Of a DNA stretch of 6,665 nucleotides, positions 1 through 5,049 are shown in pieces. The position numbers and the translations under genes were made by a program. How positions within the stretch are numbered: the first letter of the stretch is position 1; the number at the start of each line of letters is the position of its first letter. The notes beneath the pieces are model-generated. The model was not told the origin of the DNA. It searched no databases and was given only the letters and a program-made list of their open reading frames with translations. The stretch covers positions 1-6,665 of the forward strand of contig CAJUTU010000084.1 of assembly GCA_910589385.1 (NCBI GenBank), given 5' to 3'. The DNA is from an uncultured Lachnospiraceae bacterium. GTDB lineage: Bacteria > Bacillota > Clostridia > Lachnospirales > Lachnospiraceae.

Positions 1-1
1 T

Positions 2-115
2 ATAGAAAGAGCAGCGCGTAATCCAGAGAAAATAAAATATAAGATACATAAAATTGGGGGAAAGGGGGAGATATACCCAAAAGTCCGGGAAAAGGCAGGG
101 GTTAGAAAAATTTGA
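2..115 (+). CDS. C-terminal end of an unrecognised basic protein (partial at window edge)
   Basis: The frame is open from the left edge and reads 37 codons to a TGA at 113-115. The peptide is rich in Lys, Arg and Gly and contains the stretch KIHKIGGKGEIYPKVREKAG. I do not recognise the family. The basic composition and the position beside conjugative-element debris fit a mobile-element protein (for example a relaxase or DNA-binding accessory tail), but that is inference only. The same frame continues after the TGA to a second stop near 332 without looking like protein. It could be a real gene end or a further decayed piece, since the upstream part lies outside the window. Confidence 0.35.
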   Translation: MERAARNPEKIKYKIHKIGGKGEIYPKVREKAGVRKI

Positions 116-209
116 GATGATGGATGCCTCACCCAGGTAAAGAAATGGATGTTTGAATCCCCATATACCGGACGCGACTTTGTTCAATTCGGAAAAACCA
201 AAAGTGTGC

Positions 210-245
210 TGAATAAGAGGGCACAAGGGCTTGCCCTCTTATTCA
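210..245. repeat. Strong 14-bp perfect stem-loop at the break point of the AraC remnant
   Basis: Arms TGAATAAGAGGGCA (210-223) and TGCCCTCTTATTCA (232-245) pair perfectly around an 8-nt loop. The right arm is followed by AACCCACC rather than a T-run, so it is not a classical plus-strand intrinsic terminator; on the minus strand it is followed by AGCACACTTTTGG, with only four T. It lies within about 20 bp of the point where recognisable AraC-family protein sequence begins. It could therefore mark the edge of an insertion or deletion, or be a weak bidirectional terminator. Confidence 0.6.
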
Positions 246-261
246 ACCCACCTTCGGTTCT

Positions 262-837
262 TTCCTTAGTACTTATCTGGAACAGAAATATCCCGGTGAA
301 TTTCCCGATCCCAAAGAAGCATTCCGTAGCGTAGACGGAATTTCTGATTTTCCAGAATTAGTGCTGCTCATGCGCCAGACACAGACATTCCAAGGAACCG
401 GTGCAACGGCTCATTTGTTTTATGAAAGCAAAATCGCAGAAGCCATTTCCCTGATTGCCGAAAAGACAAAGGAACACAAAGGCTTTGTTCCAAGCGGTGA
501 TCTGACAAAGGAAGACTTGATTAACCTGGATGCGGTAAAGTGCTATATAGAGGATCATTTTGCTTTTGACATCCGGGCAGAGCATTTAACAAAAATCGCC
601 TGCATGGGGCAGACAAAACTCCGTTATTCTTTCAAGAAACTGTATGGATATACTATAACAGAATTTATCCAGAATAAACGAATCGCCCATGCGGAGTATA
701 TGCTGGTCGGCACGGATTTTACAGTAAGCCAGATTGCGGAATCCGTAGGTTATCATCATGCAGGACGGTTCGCAAGCCTGTTTCGGAAAAATACAGGGTT
801 GTTTCCGGAGGAATATAGACAGTTGATGAAAAAGTAG
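262..837 (+). pseudogene. 5'-truncated AraC-family transcriptional regulator
   Basis: From about 265 to a TAG at 835-837 the frame reads a coherent AraC-family C-terminal half. It begins with a linker (YLEQKYPGEFPDPKEAF, then DFPELVLLMRQ and ATAHLFYESKIAEAISLI) and ends with a double helix-turn-helix domain. The first helix-turn-helix covers roughly IRAEHLTKIACMGQTKLRYSFKKLYG; the second is the family signature FTVSQIAESVGYHHAGRFASLFRKNTGLFPEEYR. Relatives of this type are about 300 or more residues long with an N-terminal ligand-binding half, which is absent here. The frame is closed by a TAA at 214-216 and no ribosome binding site or start precedes the conserved part. A GTG at 361 could start a 158-residue DNA-binding fragment, but it lacks an obvious Shine-Dalgarno. 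Most likely a pseudogene whose 5' part was removed by the event that left the adjacent hairpin. What it once regulated is not visible. Confidence 0.8.
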
Positions 838-871
838 CAATTTCCCGCATCAAAACATACTGGCAAGCAAT

Positions 872-891
872 GCAATCTTCCGTAAGATTGC
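872..891. repeat. Stem-loop 1 of the 872-1077 array
   Basis: Arms GCAATCTT (872-879) and AAGATTGC (884-891) pair perfectly with loop CCGT. It starts 34 bp after the AraC remnant stop codon. There is no T-run, so terminator function is unlikely. It is the first of five closely spaced hairpins in a 288-bp non-coding stretch. Confidence 0.6.
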
Positions 892-893
892 GT

Positions 894-930
894 ATTTAGC
901 AGAAATCCCGTCCCGGAATTTCTGCTAAAT
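894..930. repeat. Stem-loop 2, 13-bp perfect stem
   Basis: Arms ATTTAGCAGAAAT (894-906) and ATTTCTGCTAAAT (918-930) form a perfect 13-bp stem around an 11-nt C/G-rich loop. It begins two bases after stem-loop 1 ends, so the two would stack almost coaxially. The right arm is followed by GCTTGTTGG, not a T-run. A nicking or replication site, a structured RNA, or a relic of element ends are all possible; none is proven. Confidence 0.65.
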
Positions 931-964
931 GCTTGTTGGTGACATATCCCCAAACCCCTGAGAT

Positions 965-981
965 CATCACCTCCGGTGATG
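965..981. repeat. Stem-loop 3
   Basis: Arms CATCACC (965-971) and GGTGATG (975-981) pair perfectly across a 3-nt TCC loop. It has no T-run on either strand. Part of the same hairpin-dense non-coding block. Confidence 0.5.
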
Positions 982-988
982 GCTGCGC

Positions 989-999
989 GTCCTTCGGAC
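989..999. repeat. Stem-loop 4 (small)
   Basis: Arms GTCC (989-992) and GGAC (996-999) flank a TTC loop. On its own it would be negligible; it is listed because it sits 7 bp after stem-loop 3 in a run of hairpins. Confidence 0.3.
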
Positions 1000-1034
1000 A
1001 CTGAAAAATTCAAAATGATGATTGTGGGAAAATA

Positions 1035-1077
1035 AAAAACGCCATGCAATCAAATAACTTCTTGCATAGCATTTTTT
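1035..1077. terminator. Likely bidirectional intrinsic terminator
   Basis: Stem ATGCAA (1044-1049) / TTGCAT (1062-1067) is extended by GC/GC across one mismatch and then by an A-run (1035-1039) against TTTTTT (1072-1077). A T-run therefore follows the stem on both strands. It closes the hairpin-dense block. Downstream, 1078-1125 shows no feature I can support. Confidence 0.55.
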
Positions 1078-1125
1078 ATTTTCACGTTTATCTGGCATTC
1101 GTCATAATTTTGTGAATGTTTCCTT

Positions 1126-1422
1126 ATGACTCCCTGTCATTACAGGGGGCAGGTGCCCACCTTGAAGAATCTGTACCGGGAACTGATGGCACAGCCGGAG
1201 GAAGAGGCAAGGGGGCTGGCATTGTCCTCGGAATTATTTATCAACGGGAGTCTGAATACCTTTGCACAGCCGACGAATGTGGATACGAAAAGCCGGATCA
1301 TTGATTATGACATCCGGGAGTTGGGAGAGCAGCTCATGCCGTTGGGAATGCTGGTCACATTGGACAGTATTTTCAACCGGGTGATCCAGAACTGGAAGAA
1401 AGGAAAAACTTCCAGTGGGTGA
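1126..1422 (+). pseudogene. Fragment of a VirB4/TraE-type conjugation ATPase
   Basis: The recognisable part begins at about 1156 with VPTLKNLYRELMAQPEEEA and continues through FINGSLNTFAQPTNVD, RIIDYDIRELGEQLMPLGM and FNRVIQNWKKGK to a TGA at 1420-1422. This matches the segment of the Tn1549-like VirB4 ATPase that lies between the two nucleotide-binding motifs. In the family it is followed directly by a Walker B segment (hydrophobic residues then DE), which is missing here. VirB4 proteins are about 800 residues and energise the type IV secretion channel at the membrane; fewer than 100 residues remain, with neither Walker A nor Walker B. No ribosome binding site precedes the ATG at 1126, and about 10 residues after it do not look like the family. 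A non-functional relic, in the same orientation as the hydrolase remnant downstream, as in intact elements. Confidence 0.75.
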
Positions 1423-1477
1423 GAAGGATATCCATATCTTATGGGACGGCAGGGAACTGAAAGTGGAAGAAAAATAA
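1415..1477 (+). pseudogene. Short C-terminal tail of an unidentified protein fused behind the VirB4 fragment
   Basis: In a frame different from the VirB4 piece, 1415-1477 reads VGEKDIHILWDGRELKVEEK to a TAA at 1475-1477. It has the charged, hydrophilic look of a natural C-terminus and is followed by a terminator at 1498-1541, which supports it being the end of a former gene. The join with the VirB4 frame at about 1400-1415 is best explained by a deletion that removed the rest of virB4 and the start of another gene. I do not recognise the parent protein. Confidence 0.35.
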
Positions 1478-1497
1478 ACCGTAAAAGATAGAAAGAG

Positions 1498-1541
1498 TTC
1501 TGAGATTTCATGGATGTGAAAGATGACATCTCAGAATTTTT
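1498..1541 (+). terminator. Intrinsic terminator after the 1415-1477 tail
   Basis: Arms TTCTGAGAT (1498-1506) and ATCTCAGAA (1528-1536) are directly followed by TTTTT (1537-1541). A second, inner pairing TTTCA/TGAAA (1506-1510 with 1517-1521) could extend the structure. It would end transcription arriving from the conjugation remnants before the hydrolase remnant. Confidence 0.7.
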
Positions 1542-1571
1542 AATATTGCCGGTATTTTTTCCGATACTTCA

Positions 1572-1918
1572 GTGGGAAAGATCAAAACAGGAACTGTGAG
1601 AACAGAACCGAATACGGGAAGGATCAAAACAAAAGCATACAAGAATCCTGCCTCTGATACAGGGGAAATCAAAAGAAAGCAAGGCATCAGGGAACTATTC
1701 CGTTCCGGTTCCGGAAGGGAAGTGAAAACCACTCCGCGTATTGCAGGAAAACCTTTCGGAATGTTTACAAAAGAAATTCGTGCAGGCCAGTCGGCAGTGC
1801 AGAAAAGGTCGGCTGATTATGGCACCAAAGCAGTCAGGCAGATGGCAGTCAAATCCGTCCGGACAAGCCTGGAAGCCGTAAGGTCTGTGAAGAAAACCAC
1901 GAAAACAGCAGTCAAGGT
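1572..1918 (+). pseudogene. N-terminal part of a CD1108/CwlT-like conjugative-element cell-wall hydrolase
   Basis: The frame (GTG at 1572, open upstream to 1527) encodes a highly basic region with the spaced pattern KIKTG, RIKTKAYKNPASDTG, EIKRKQGIRE. It continues with a Lys/Arg/Val-rich stretch (QMAVKSVRTSLEAVRSVKKTTKTAVK). This is the cytoplasmic N-terminal tail typical of the NlpC/P60- or CHAP-containing proteins of Tn1549-like elements, where it precedes a transmembrane helix. Here the helix is missing: from about 1917 the frame reads 15 nonsense residues to a TGA at 1959-1961, while the extracellular domains resume in another frame. No convincing ribosome binding site precedes the GTG, so the true start may also be gone. 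In intact elements the protein opens peptidoglycan for the transfer channel. Confidence 0.7.
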
Positions 1919-2509
1919 TCGGAGCCGGTCAGCCAGGATGTGTTGGATTACACTCCGGTGATCCAGCAGTATGTAAGGGAGTACGGGATTCCAGACTATG
2001 TGCAGGTTATACAGACCATCATGATGCAGGAATCCAGAGGACAAGGAACAGATCCCATGCAGGCCAGTGAATGCCCCTTTAATACCCGGTATCCCAACAG
2101 TCCCAACGGCATCACGGATCCGAAGTATTCCATCCAGGTGGGAAATGAAGGCGGGGAGAAGTTCTGGTCGTGGTATGGATTTTCCCAGAGGGAGAAATGG
2201 TGCGCGAATCAGTGTGGATTGATTGCAAGTGGGGCTGTTCCGAAGTTCGCATTCTGTCCGGCTGGCGTGGAATGGTTCCAGAGCAATGGAAAATGGAAGG
2301 ACAATAGCTACAGTCCGGCGGCAGGGACGGTTATTTTCTTTGATTGGAATGGAGATGGCGTATCGGATCATGTGGGGATTGTGGAAAAATGTGAGAATGG
2401 AAGAGTGTATACAGTGGAAGGAAATTCAAATGATAGGGTGCAACAGAGTATTTATACTTTAGGTTCCAATTTGATTATGGGATATGGAATATTAAAAAAT
2501 TTAGATTGA
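1919..2509 (+). pseudogene. Lysozyme-like plus CHAP domains of the same cell-wall hydrolase, internally deleted
   Basis: This is the extracellular half, in a frame different from the N-terminal piece. Counting from the GTG at 1940, residues 1-67 match the start of a lysozyme-like domain (YTPVIQQYVREYGIPDYV, QESRGQGTDPMQ with putative catalytic Glu31, then FNTRYPNSPNGITDPKYSIQVG). The rest of that domain is absent and the sequence passes straight into a CHAP domain (NEGGEKFWSWYGFSQRE). In the CHAP domain the family motif WCACFVSWCANQ is reduced to WCANQ at residues 87-91, so the catalytic-Cys helix is about seven residues short. The later CHAP parts look intact: VIFFDWNGDG, DHVGIVEK with His144, and VEGN with Asn162. 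The frame ends at a TGA at 2507-2509. Function would be murein cleavage during conjugation; with no signal or membrane anchor, a frameshift and a damaged catalytic helix it is almost certainly dead. Family deletions are inferred from memory of relatives. Confidence 0.75.
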
Positions 2510-2549
2510 GGATGGATTCCTGAAGTATCTGTCCATCTTATTCATTCGC

Positions 2550-2585
2550 AAAAAACGTGCTGACGCATTCTTGCGTCTGTTAACG
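2550..2585 (-). terminator. Possible intrinsic terminator of the tetR gene
   Basis: Read on the minus strand, stem GACGCA (2577-2572) / TGCGTC (2567-2562) with loop AGAA is followed after six bases by TTTTTT (2555-2550). A short outer pairing of 2583-2585 with 2556-2558 would bring the structure next to the T-run. It lies 51 bp beyond the tetR stop codon. Between 2510 and 2635 no gene is visible; a weak GATGGA/TCCATC pair (2511-2516, 2532-2537) also exists. Confidence 0.45.
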
Positions 2586-2635
2586 CAACCACACAGCCAG
2601 AGAAATTTTGGGAATGATATCCTCGTGCAAAATAT

Positions 2636-3208
2636 TCAATAAAAATGTGCCAGAAGCTGTTGGCTGAACGAAAACTGCCGGGTCAGAAGTTGAAGAAGTT
2701 CTTCCTCTGATTTCAGGCAGCCGCCGTTCAGCCATTTTTGTATGAAAGCAGTCAGTCCGGCAAGAAAAAATGTCTGGCAGTATTCATATTCTGAAATACG
2801 ATTGATCTCAGACTGACGCATGAATTCCTGAAGCCGGATATTGGATACGGATAACACCGCATAGTCAAAAATACTGGGTCGATACTGGCTGGACAGAAAT
2901 ACCCGGTAAAAATCCTGATGTTCTTTAATAAAAGAAAATAATTGCAGAAAACGTTCCCGGAGACAATAATTTTTTCCAGGGGAGGTAAAAATCGCATTAA
3001 AATAATGATACATATCTGATTCGATACACTGCATTAATCCGTAAATATCCTCATGGTGGAGATAAAACGTCGTGCGGTTGATATTTGCCAGACAGCAGAT
3101 TTCTCTGACCGTGATCTTTGACAGATCTTTCTTTTTTAATAATTCTAAAAAAATATCCCGAATTTTCCGTTCCGTCTGTTGGAAGCGCAGATTGTTCTTT
3201 GAATTCAT
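2636..3208 (-). CDS. TetR/AcrR-family transcriptional repressor
   Basis: Encodes 190 residues from the ATG at 3208. The N-terminal third is a TetR-type DNA-binding domain: RKIRDIFLELLKKKDLSKITVREICCLANINRTTFYLHHEDIYGLM, with the helix-turn-helix at about residues 32-56 and the near-invariant TTFYLHHEDIYGL recognition segment. The remaining helical part, ending with FFLAGLTAFIQKWLNGGCLKSEEELLQLL, resembles the ligand-binding C-terminal domain of the Firmicute subgroup where a W-x-x-GG/GC turn is typical. An ATG at 3220 gives four more residues, but it lies inside the Shine-Dalgarno GGAGAGAG, so 3208 is preferred. The gene is divergent from a MATE exporter 409 bp away; repression of that exporter and of itself through the intergenic palindromes is the standard arrangement and is inferred. 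The inducing ligand cannot be predicted. Confidence 0.9.
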   Translation of the reverse strand: MNSKNNLRFQQTERKIRDIFLELLKKKDLSKITVREICCLANINRTTFYLHHEDIYGLMQCIESDMYHYFNAIFTSPGKNYCLRERFLQLFSFIKEHQDFYRVFLSSQYRPSIFDYAVLSVSNIRLQEFMRQSEINRISEYEYCQTFFLAGLTAFIQKWLNGGCLKSEEELLQLLTRQFSFSQQLLAHFY

Positions 3209-3210
3209 AA

Positions 3211-3218
3211 CTCTCTCC
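3211..3218 (-). promoter_or_regulatory. Ribosome binding site that decides the tetR start
   Basis: On the minus strand GGAGAGAG precedes the ATG at 3208-3206 by two bases (GGAGAG core, spacing about 4). The alternative ATG at 3220-3218 overlaps this motif and has no Shine-Dalgarno of its own. Confidence 0.6.
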
Positions 3219-3233
3219 ATCTATATTTGTAAC

Positions 3234-3252
3234 CAATTTGCGCAGCAAATTG
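3234..3252. promoter_or_regulatory. 19-bp palindrome next to tetR, candidate TetR operator
   Basis: CAATTTGC (3234-3241) and GCAAATTG (3245-3252) are perfect 8-bp arms around GCA. Size and symmetry suit a TetR dimer, and the site is 26 bp upstream of the tetR start, where binding would block the repressor's own transcription. The symmetric sequence could equally be a hairpin in the tetR leader RNA. Confidence 0.45.
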
Positions 3253-3261
3253 ATTGCCTTC

Positions 3262-3300
3262 TTGCCCGCCATCTGCGAAGCAGATTTTTAATGCGGGCAA
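3262..3300. repeat. Nested hairpin between tetR and the MATE gene
   Basis: Outer arms TTGCCCGC (3262-3269) and GCGGGCAA (3293-3300) enclose an inner perfect hairpin ATCTGC-GAA-GCAGAT (3271-3285). On the plus strand the inner stem is followed by TTTTA, so it could stop transcription toward the MATE gene. On the minus strand the whole unit lies in the presumed tetR leader. The paired palindrome at 3234-3252 is only 9 bp away, and the two share a GC-AGCA/GAAGCA core look. It resembles a dispersed palindromic unit, which only a genome comparison could confirm. Confidence 0.5.
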
Positions 3301-3327
3301 TACCCGTATTATTTTTTCATACGATAC

Positions 3328-3358
3328 TTTACACTACCATTCTTGATTCGCCTGTCAA
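3328..3358 (-). promoter_or_regulatory. Possible tetR promoter
   Basis: On the minus strand a perfect TTGACA (3358-3353) is followed after 19 bp by TGTAAA (3333-3328), four of six matches to TATAAT. The spacing is longer than ideal. If real, the tetR leader is about 110 nt and contains both palindromic structures at 3234-3300. Confidence 0.3.
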
Positions 3359-3447
3359 AAGGTCTCATCGTTTTTCAGAGTTCCTTACCTTTGGCGTGAT
3401 TCAATCACAATATTCCATTAACTCAACACATGATGTTATATTGATGA

Positions 3448-3476
3448 TTGTACTACAGAGATATTCTGTTTACAAT
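3448..3476 (+). promoter_or_regulatory. Predicted sigma-A-like promoter of the MATE gene
   Basis: TTGTAC (3448-3453) and TACAAT (3471-3476) match the -35 and -10 consensus in four and five of six positions with an ideal 17-bp spacer, in an AT-rich stretch. Transcription would start near 3483, giving a leader of about 135 nt that contains the large inverted repeat at 3498-3577. Confidence 0.5.
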
Positions 3477-3497
3477 AGATATATCAAAATAAAATTC

Positions 3498-3577
3498 TTA
3501 CGATTTGTGGACGGGTTACAGGTCACACCTTGACCAGGCGTGACCTGTAACGTGGATGGATCGTTTGTAAATCGTAA
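3498..3577. promoter_or_regulatory. Nested 80-bp inverted repeat in the MATE gene leader
   Basis: Two concentric perfect pairings are present. The outer pair is TTACGATTT (3498-3506) with AAATCGTAA (3569-3577). The inner pair is GTTACAGGTCAC (3515-3526) with GTGACCTGTAAC (3540-3551), around a 13-nt centre that holds another TTGACC. It lies just downstream of the predicted promoter and ends 27 bp before the MATE ribosome binding site. It can be read as a double operator (a roadblock site for the divergent TetR), or as a strong leader RNA hairpin controlling expression. It fits no riboswitch consensus I can recall. Confidence 0.6.
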
Positions 3578-3604
3578 TGCAAAATCATCAAACACTATCA
3601 TCAT

Positions 3605-3609
3605 GGAGG
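3605..3609 (+). promoter_or_regulatory. Ribosome binding site that decides the MATE start
   Basis: GGAGG lies 8 bases before the ATG at 3618. This makes 3618 the likely start rather than the in-frame upstream candidates at 3540 or 3603, which would place the inverted repeat or the Shine-Dalgarno inside the coding sequence. Confidence 0.7.
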
Positions 3610-3617
3610 AAAAAGAG

Positions 3618-4964
3618 ATGGAAAAAAATGAACAGATACTGAAACAAGGGTCTTTTCTGCAGTTGGCAGTGAACCTCTGTATTCCCACAATTGTGATCAT
3701 GCTGGTGATGGTCATTTACAACATGGCAGATACCTATTTTATAGGAAAAACAGGGGATCCATGTAAGATTGCGGCAGTCTCTTTATGTGCGCCGGTGTTC
3801 AGCATTTTATCGGGGCTCGGCACACTTTTGGGAAGCGGGGGCTGCACCGTGGTCTCTCTGTCTCTGGGAAAAAAGGAATATGACAGGATCAAGGCATGTA
3901 CCAGTCTGTGCTGTTACGGCTCATTGGTGATCGGACTGATCTTTTCTGCGGCGGTCCTCATGAACCTGACCGGCATCAGCAGCGCGATCGGGGCAAATGA
4001 GGATACACTGGGGTATACCTGTACGTATCTGAGGATCCTGGCTTTCGGCGGACCGATTATTTTGTTCGGAAATGTCTTCAATAACCTGATCCGCGGGGAT
4101 GGTTCCGCGAAGCAATCCATGATCTCCAACGGTTTGGGGACTATTGTAAATATTATTCTGGATCCAATCCTGATTCTGGTATTCCGTATGGGAGTTGCCG
4201 GGGCTGCGGCTGCGACAGTCATCGGAAATATGGTCAGTTTCCTGTATCTGCTCTGGTATGTCACAAAAAAGCAGAAAATATTTTCTCTGGATATCCGGGA
4301 TCTGTCACTGAAAAAAGAGATGGTCCTGCCGATTGTGGCATTGGGTCTTCCACTGGCCTGCAGCACGATCATGATGAGTTTTTCCCATATGTTCATGAAT
4401 CATATACTGGCAAGTTACGGTTCCATTACCGTGGCGGCAAGCGGGGTGGCCGGAAAAGTTTCCATGGTAGTGTCCATGATCGCTATGGGGCTGTGCATGG
4501 GCCTGCAGCCTGCAATTTCCTACAACTGCGGGGCAGGAGATTATAAAAGGATGTATCAGATCATCCGCAATCTGGGAATCATGACAGTGATTGTCGGCAG
4601 CCTTATGACTGTGGGCTGTCTGATCGGGAAGAGCAGCCTGGTAGCAGTCTTTATCGAACATGAGGACGTGATCAGACTGGGAGAGAAGATGGTCGTCGCC
4701 TCCATGCTGATGGGACCCTTTTATGGACTGTATCAGCTTTGCACTACGTTTCTGCAGTCTACAGGAAAAGCATCCTATGCAACGGTAGTAGCCCTGCTCG
4801 ATAAAGGAATCATCTATCTGCCCATGCTTTTCGGGCTAAATGCGTTATTTGGCTTAGACGGCGTGATCTATACGGCTCCGCTTACGGATATGGTCTCTCT
4901 TTTGGCAGGAGCGGTTCTGTGCTTCCTATGGAACAAAAAACTGTCCGGCGGCAGCCAGAGATAG
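3618..4964 (+). CDS. MATE-family cation-coupled multidrug/toxin efflux transporter
   Basis: Encodes about 448 residues, the normal length for a MATE exporter of the NorM/DinF superfamily, an inner-membrane protein that extrudes drugs or metabolites in exchange for Na+ or H+. About twelve hydrophobic segments alternate with short loops. Family landmarks are visible: NMADTYFIGKTGD at the end of the first helix (about residues 35-47), GSGG in helix 2, NLIRGDGS (about 155-162), NIILDPILI (about 177-185), GVAGAAAATVIGN (about 191-203), and QPAISYNCGAG at the matching place in the second half (about 296-306). The two six-helix halves are both complete and no frameshift is seen. The start is set by GGAGG at 3605. 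It is divergent from tetR, which probably controls it. The substrate cannot be inferred. No terminator is evident in the 129-bp gap before the next gene, so read-through into it is possible. Confidence 0.93.
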   Translation: MEKNEQILKQGSFLQLAVNLCIPTIVIMLVMVIYNMADTYFIGKTGDPCKIAAVSLCAPVFSILSGLGTLLGSGGCTVVSLSLGKKEYDRIKACTSLCCYGSLVIGLIFSAAVLMNLTGISSAIGANEDTLGYTCTYLRILAFGGPIILFGNVFNNLIRGDGSAKQSMISNGLGTIVNIILDPILILVFRMGVAGAAAATVIGNMVSFLYLLWYVTKKQKIFSLDIRDLSLKKEMVLPIVALGLPLACSTIMMSFSHMFMNHILASYGSITVAASGVAGKVSMVVSMIAMGLCMGLQPAISYNCGAGDYKRMYQIIRNLGIMTVIVGSLMTVGCLIGKSSLVAVFIEHEDVIRLGEKMVVASMLMGPFYGLYQLCTTFLQSTGKASYATVVALLDKGIIYLPMLFGLNALFGLDGVIYTAPLTDMVSLLAGAVLCFLWNKKLSGGSQR

Positions 4965-5009
4965 AAAAAAGAGATGACGAATTTATATCCAAATTTGCTA
5001 ATCCATGTA

Positions 5010-5049
5010 TATACAGATAAAACGAATGATGATAAAATACAGTGTATTT
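5010..5049 (+). promoter_or_regulatory. Possible promoter with overlapping palindrome upstream of the GH43 gene
   Basis: TATACA (5010-5015) and TAAAAT (5033-5038) are spaced by 17 bp and match the consensus in four and five positions. A short palindrome AAATAC-AGT-GTATTT (5035-5049) overlaps the -10, where a repressor would block transcription. This is a prediction from one sequence; the short AT-rich palindrome could be chance. Confidence 0.3.

Noticed and set aside
149..334. Open frame of 61 codons after the first partial gene
   Set aside because: It has no ribosome binding site, crosses the strong hairpin, and its second half is the AraC remnant read in the wrong frame.
756..1049. Minus-strand open frame covering the stem-loop array
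   Set aside because: It overlaps the AraC coding remnant, and the stem-loops dictate its composition; no ribosome binding site or family resemblance.
838..1125. CRISPR array or tandem repeat
   Set aside because: The stem-loops have different sequences and no regular repeat-spacer periodicity.
1817..2371. Minus-strand open frame of 184 codons
   Set aside because: It is the antisense shadow of the hydrolase remnant, whose plus-strand reading matches known domains.
2511..2537. Terminator after the hydrolase remnant
   Set aside because: Only a 6-bp stem with a 15-nt loop and no proper T-run; too weak to call.
838..2635. att site or terminal inverted repeats of the conjugative element
   Set aside because: I found no pair of direct or inverted repeats flanking the remnants that would qualify; the element ends may be outside the window or lost.
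3072..3533. Long plus-strand open frame opposite the start of tetR
   Set aside because: It overlaps the well-supported tetR on the other strand, has low-complexity composition and spans the intergenic palindromes and predicted promoter.
3498..3577. A known riboswitch (for example guanidine class) before the MATE gene
   Set aside because: MATE genes can carry such elements, but I could not match any conserved core; only a simple nested inverted repeat is visible.
3914..4396. Minus-strand open frame inside the MATE gene
   Set aside because: The plus-strand MATE protein explains this region fully; the antisense product has no recognisable features.
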